From Colletotrichum lupini (taxonomy: Eukaryota; Ascomycota; Sordariomycetes; Glomerellales; Glomerellaceae): a stretch of 64,000 bases of DNA. Below the pieces are notes generated by a model that ran no database searches, was not told the DNA's origin, and saw nothing but the letters and a program-made list of their open reading frames with translations. The translations under genes were made by a program, and so were the position numbers. Of the stretch, positions 61,926-64,000 are shown piece by piece. Position 1 is the first letter of the stretch. Every line of letters starts with the position of its first letter. The DNA lies in assembly GCF_023278565.1 (NCBI RefSeq), contig NC_064677.1, forward strand, positions 4,278,001 to 4,342,000, in the 5' to 3' direction.

Positions 61926-61938
61926 AAGGGGGGAGTAA
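61926..61938 (+). promoter_or_regulatory. candidate polypurine tract of the inner chromovirus
   Basis: The purine run AAGGGGGGAGTAA lies immediately 5' of the 3' LTR at 61,940, the position needed for plus-strand priming. Confidence 0.7.
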
Positions 61939-61939
61939 T

Positions 61940-62129
61940 TATAATAAATTCGGGATACGGCTAGTAATAGGACGCTAATAACTCAGCGACCGGTACACGG
62001 ATCTTATTACAAAAGAACTTTCTAAGAAGCAGAGCCCTTACGAAGGACTCTATAAGCTTTAGTCTTATAATATACCTATACCTATATTATAGCCTCGCTA
62101 GTTAAGTACTCATAGCCTAATCTCTTATA
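61940..62129 (+). repeat. 3' LTR of the inner chromovirus (190 bp)
   Basis: It starts TATAATAAATTCGGGATACG and ends TAATCTCTTATA. It is the same length as the 5' LTR and is followed directly by TAAAG. Confidence 0.95.
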
Positions 62130-62339
62130 TAAAGATTTAGTAAATATTTTAATATTTTTAAAAGAAACTACTTAACGAGCCCTAACCTAGGCTATAACGA
62201 CTTACTTATAGGTCTATAAGGATAAGACCTTTAAAAAGAAAACCTAATATTATAACTTAATATATATAACTAAGACTAGGGCCCGCCCCGTAGGCTTATA
62301 GAAGTTATAATATATTATATATATAAAAATATAAGAACA

Positions 62340-62786
62340 TAAGGTAACTCCTATAGAATAAAAGAACTTTAAATAAGTTATATATAAATAAGAAGTAGTA
62401 ATTACGTAATAAAATAATTATTATAATTACTCTAAGTAATTACTTATTAATATCTACTTAGCGATTACCTAACGAATAAAAATAATTATTAATAAAAGAT
62501 ATATTTATAAGTAGACTTATATATAATATAAACTTAAGCTAGGCTTAAAAATAGACTTCCTATAGCTCTTTAGTAATTAATTTAGTATTAGATCTTATAA
62601 TCGCTTTTAATTATTTTTATTAAAAACCCTTTTTAATAAGACTACGATTAATTATTAAAGCCTTACTTACTTTATAACTTATTAATATAGCTTTAGAAAA
62701 ACTATTTATAACTACGATGCTATTTACTTAGTACTCGTAGCCTTAACTTCTGCTAATATACTTACTACGACTAGCTAGCCGTAATA
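62340..62786 (+). repeat. 3' LTR of the outer chromovirus (447 bp)
   Basis: It starts TAAGGTAACTCCTATAG and ends AGCCGTAATA, collinear with 47,388-47,834. Right of it, the F1 right-end sequence resumes (CTATTAATCCGTAATTATAAA). Confidence 0.9.
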
Positions 62787-63325
62787 ATATTACTATTAAT
62801 CCGTAATTATAAACTTTATGAAAAAGAAAGTTTAAAAAAGTAGAAAATCTAAAAAAATAGTTTAACGAGATAGTATAAGTATTTACTAATACTATATATT
62901 AATATTATATAATTAATATCAAGAATCGCCCGAGTAACTAGTAAAAATAGAAATAAAAAATAAATATATAAGTTAAAATTAAAAGTATTAAGGTAAATAT
63001 TGTACTTATAGAGGTCGATATTATTTAATAATAATAACGAGGATATCTTTAATATTACTATTATAAGCTATTATATTTAAAAAAGTAGTTAACTTAGCTA
63101 AGTAAGTAGGCTTATAAAGTAGTAGCGTTAAGCGCTTAATATTATTATAAATAATCCGTAGTTATAAACTTTAATAAAAAGAAGCTTAAAAAGATCTAGA
63201 ATCTAAAAAGATAGTTTATTAAAATAGTAAGAATATTTATTAATATTATATATTAATATTATATAATTAATACTGAGAACTGCCTAAGTACTTAGTAAAA
63301 GTAAAATATAAAAATAAATAGCCCT
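62787..63325. repeat. two successive F1 right-end fragments
   Basis: The pattern AATCCGTA-TTATAAACTTTA, then AATCTAAAAA, then a TATTAATATTATATAATTAATA-like stretch and GCCCGAGTAACTAGTAAAA occurs twice (about 62,796-62,960 and 62,970-63,300), both copies in the same orientation. Confidence 0.6.
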
Positions 63326-63507
63326 TTAGGGTCCGGTCCGCCTTATTAGGGGCTATCTTCGCTTTTATAAATAAGCTAGTCTATTTAGGTTAGTATTGAG
63401 TGTAGTTATTAAGTATTTTAATAAAACTTTATAACTAACTATAACTAGCCGTAGTTATTATTAATTATTAATACTAATTAAACTTAAAATATTAATAATC
63501 CTATTAT
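63326..63507 (+). repeat. repeat family F1, truncated copy
   Basis: TTTAGGGTCCGGTCCGCC at 63,323-63,345 opens a copy. It is cut after CCTATTATAATATA by the F2 left end. Confidence 0.7.
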
Positions 63508-63954
63508 AATATATAGTGGTTCTTTTCCGGCTTTATAAGTACAAAAGATCGACCTTAACGGGATTACGCTTTTAAAAATGATTATGTAATATGGTATACT
63601 TTTTAATTATATAATACGTATAATATATTCTAAGTACGCGCTTAACGTAATATAGTAATTTTAATATAAAAACCGCTATTTAATTTAGGATAAATAAGCT
63701 ACCTTTTTTATTATATAGCGGCGCTAGTTAAAAAAGTTAATAATAGAGGTTGGCCGTAATAATTAGCTATAATAATTAGCTATAATAGTTAGTTATAATA
63801 GTTAAAGGCGGCCCTTAACTATAGAAGTTATGAACTTTAATAGTAATATAAAGGTTTTTAAAAAAAGGGCTAAATAGGCTAATATTTACGTACTAAAGCT
63901 CGTAAAACTTCTTTTTATCCTTATTATTTCTAATATCGCCCAAAGCTCTATTTA
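63508..63954 (+). repeat. repeat family F2, truncated copy
   Basis: It starts TAGTGGTTCTTTTCCGGC and follows the 42,607 copy until CCCAAAGCTCTATTT. There a MITE-like left end interrupts it. Confidence 0.7.
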
Positions 63955-64000
63955 AGAGTTCTGTTAGGGGGGCTATATTAGTTAGCTAGGGGGGCTATGT
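63955..64000. mobile_element. left end of a second MITE-like element, running off the window
   Basis: AAGAGTTCTGTTAGGGGGGC followed by TATATTAGTTAGCTAGG matches the left inverted repeat of the element at 38,404. The rest lies outside the window. Confidence 0.8.

Larger units (their letters stand above)
54040..62129 (+). mobile_element. inner Ty3/gypsy chromovirus, complete 8,090-bp element inserted in the outer one
   Basis: Identical-length 190-bp LTRs lie at 54,040-54,229 and 61,940-62,129, bounded by the perfect 5-bp duplication TAAAG. A purine tract AAGGGGGGAGTAA ends just before the 3' LTR (about 61,926-61,938) and fits a polypurine tract. The internal order is gag, protease, reverse transcriptase, RNase H, integrase, chromodomain, then an extra 2.3 kb with an antisense frame. 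It carries fewer stops than the outer element, consistent with later insertion. Confidence 0.95.
47388..62786 (+). mobile_element. outer Ty3/gypsy chromovirus, split by a second retrotransposon; inactive
   Basis: Direct 447-bp LTRs lie at 47,388-47,834 and 62,340-62,786. Removing the 8,090-bp inner element and one copy of its 5-bp duplication leaves about 7.3 kb, a normal size for this superfamily. Internal order is gag zinc knuckle, reverse transcriptase, integrase, chromodomain. All frames contain many TAA/TAG codons at positions where the family has Gln or Trp, as RIP produces. I could not find a clean target duplication: the left flank is CTATA and the right ATATT. The left side may have been rearranged with the adjacent F2 copy. 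Confidence 0.88.
35640..64000. repeat. AT-rich, RIP-mutated nested transposon block
   Basis: Composition changes sharply near 35,640: C and G fall, TA becomes the dominant dinucleotide, and CA/TG almost disappear while CG remains. Across 28 kb I find only one ATG-initiated or near-cognate open frame above 60 codons (55,692-55,892), and that is a fragment of a retroelement protease. Everything recognisable here is a transposable element. RIP targets duplicated DNA in Pezizomycotina and converts C to T, mainly at CpA, which accounts for the pattern. Confidence 0.95.

Noticed and set aside
62782..62791. A target duplication for the outer chromovirus
   Set aside because: The 5-bp flanks (CTATA and ATATT) do not match under any one-base shift of the LTR ends that I tried.

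Overview
This window comes from a filamentous ascomycete (Pezizomycotina, most likely a Sordariomycete). The genes are split by many short introns (about 50-150 bp) with GTRNGT donors and YAG acceptors. The proteins are typical fungal housekeeping orthologues, including a cytosolic ACT-domain phosphoglycerate dehydrogenase, a class V myosin, Rheb and a Urc1-type GTP cyclohydrolase II homologue. The distal 28 kb is extremely AT-rich and full of broken transposons, in the manner of a genome with repeat-induced point mutation (RIP).

Region 1 (1-35,520) is gene-bearing and of balanced base composition. In order: D-3-phosphoglycerate dehydrogenase (+), class V myosin (+), adenylate kinase 6/Fap7 (+), ITP pyrophosphatase/Ham1 (+), ZUFSP/Mug105-type deubiquitinase (-), Rheb GTPase (-), WAPL cohesin-release factor (-), uracil phosphoribosyltransferase (+), Elf1 elongation factor (-), Urc1-like GTP cyclohydrolase II homologue (+, 20 exons with microexons), ribosomal protein eS1 (+) and a mitochondrial ABHD11/Imo32-type hydrolase (-, with a GC-AG intron). 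I rebuilt each gene exon by exon; every model keeps frame and ends at a family-typical C-terminus. Several intergenic regions carry clusters of a short TACCTTAAGGTA-like palindrome. UPRT and the Urc1 homologue, which act in the same fungal uracil-salvage/catabolism route, lie about 3 kb apart.

Region 2 (about 35,640-64,000) begins abruptly about 120 bp upstream of the ABHD11 start codon. CpA/TpG dinucleotides are nearly absent while CpG persists, and reading frames are full of TAA/TAG. It is a nest of mobile elements: two ~1 kb repeat families (here F1 and F2), a 458-bp inverted-repeat element, two solo LTRs, and a Ty3/gypsy chromovirus (47,388-62,786, LTRs 447 bp). Inside that chromovirus sits a second complete chromovirus (54,040-62,129, LTRs 190 bp, perfect 5-bp target duplication TAAAG). 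Both have decayed gag zinc knuckle, reverse transcriptase, integrase and C-terminal chromodomain, and neither can be active. The inner element also carries about 2.3 kb between its chromodomain and 3' LTR in which the opposite strand reads as one long coding frame. This is the most unusual feature in the window.
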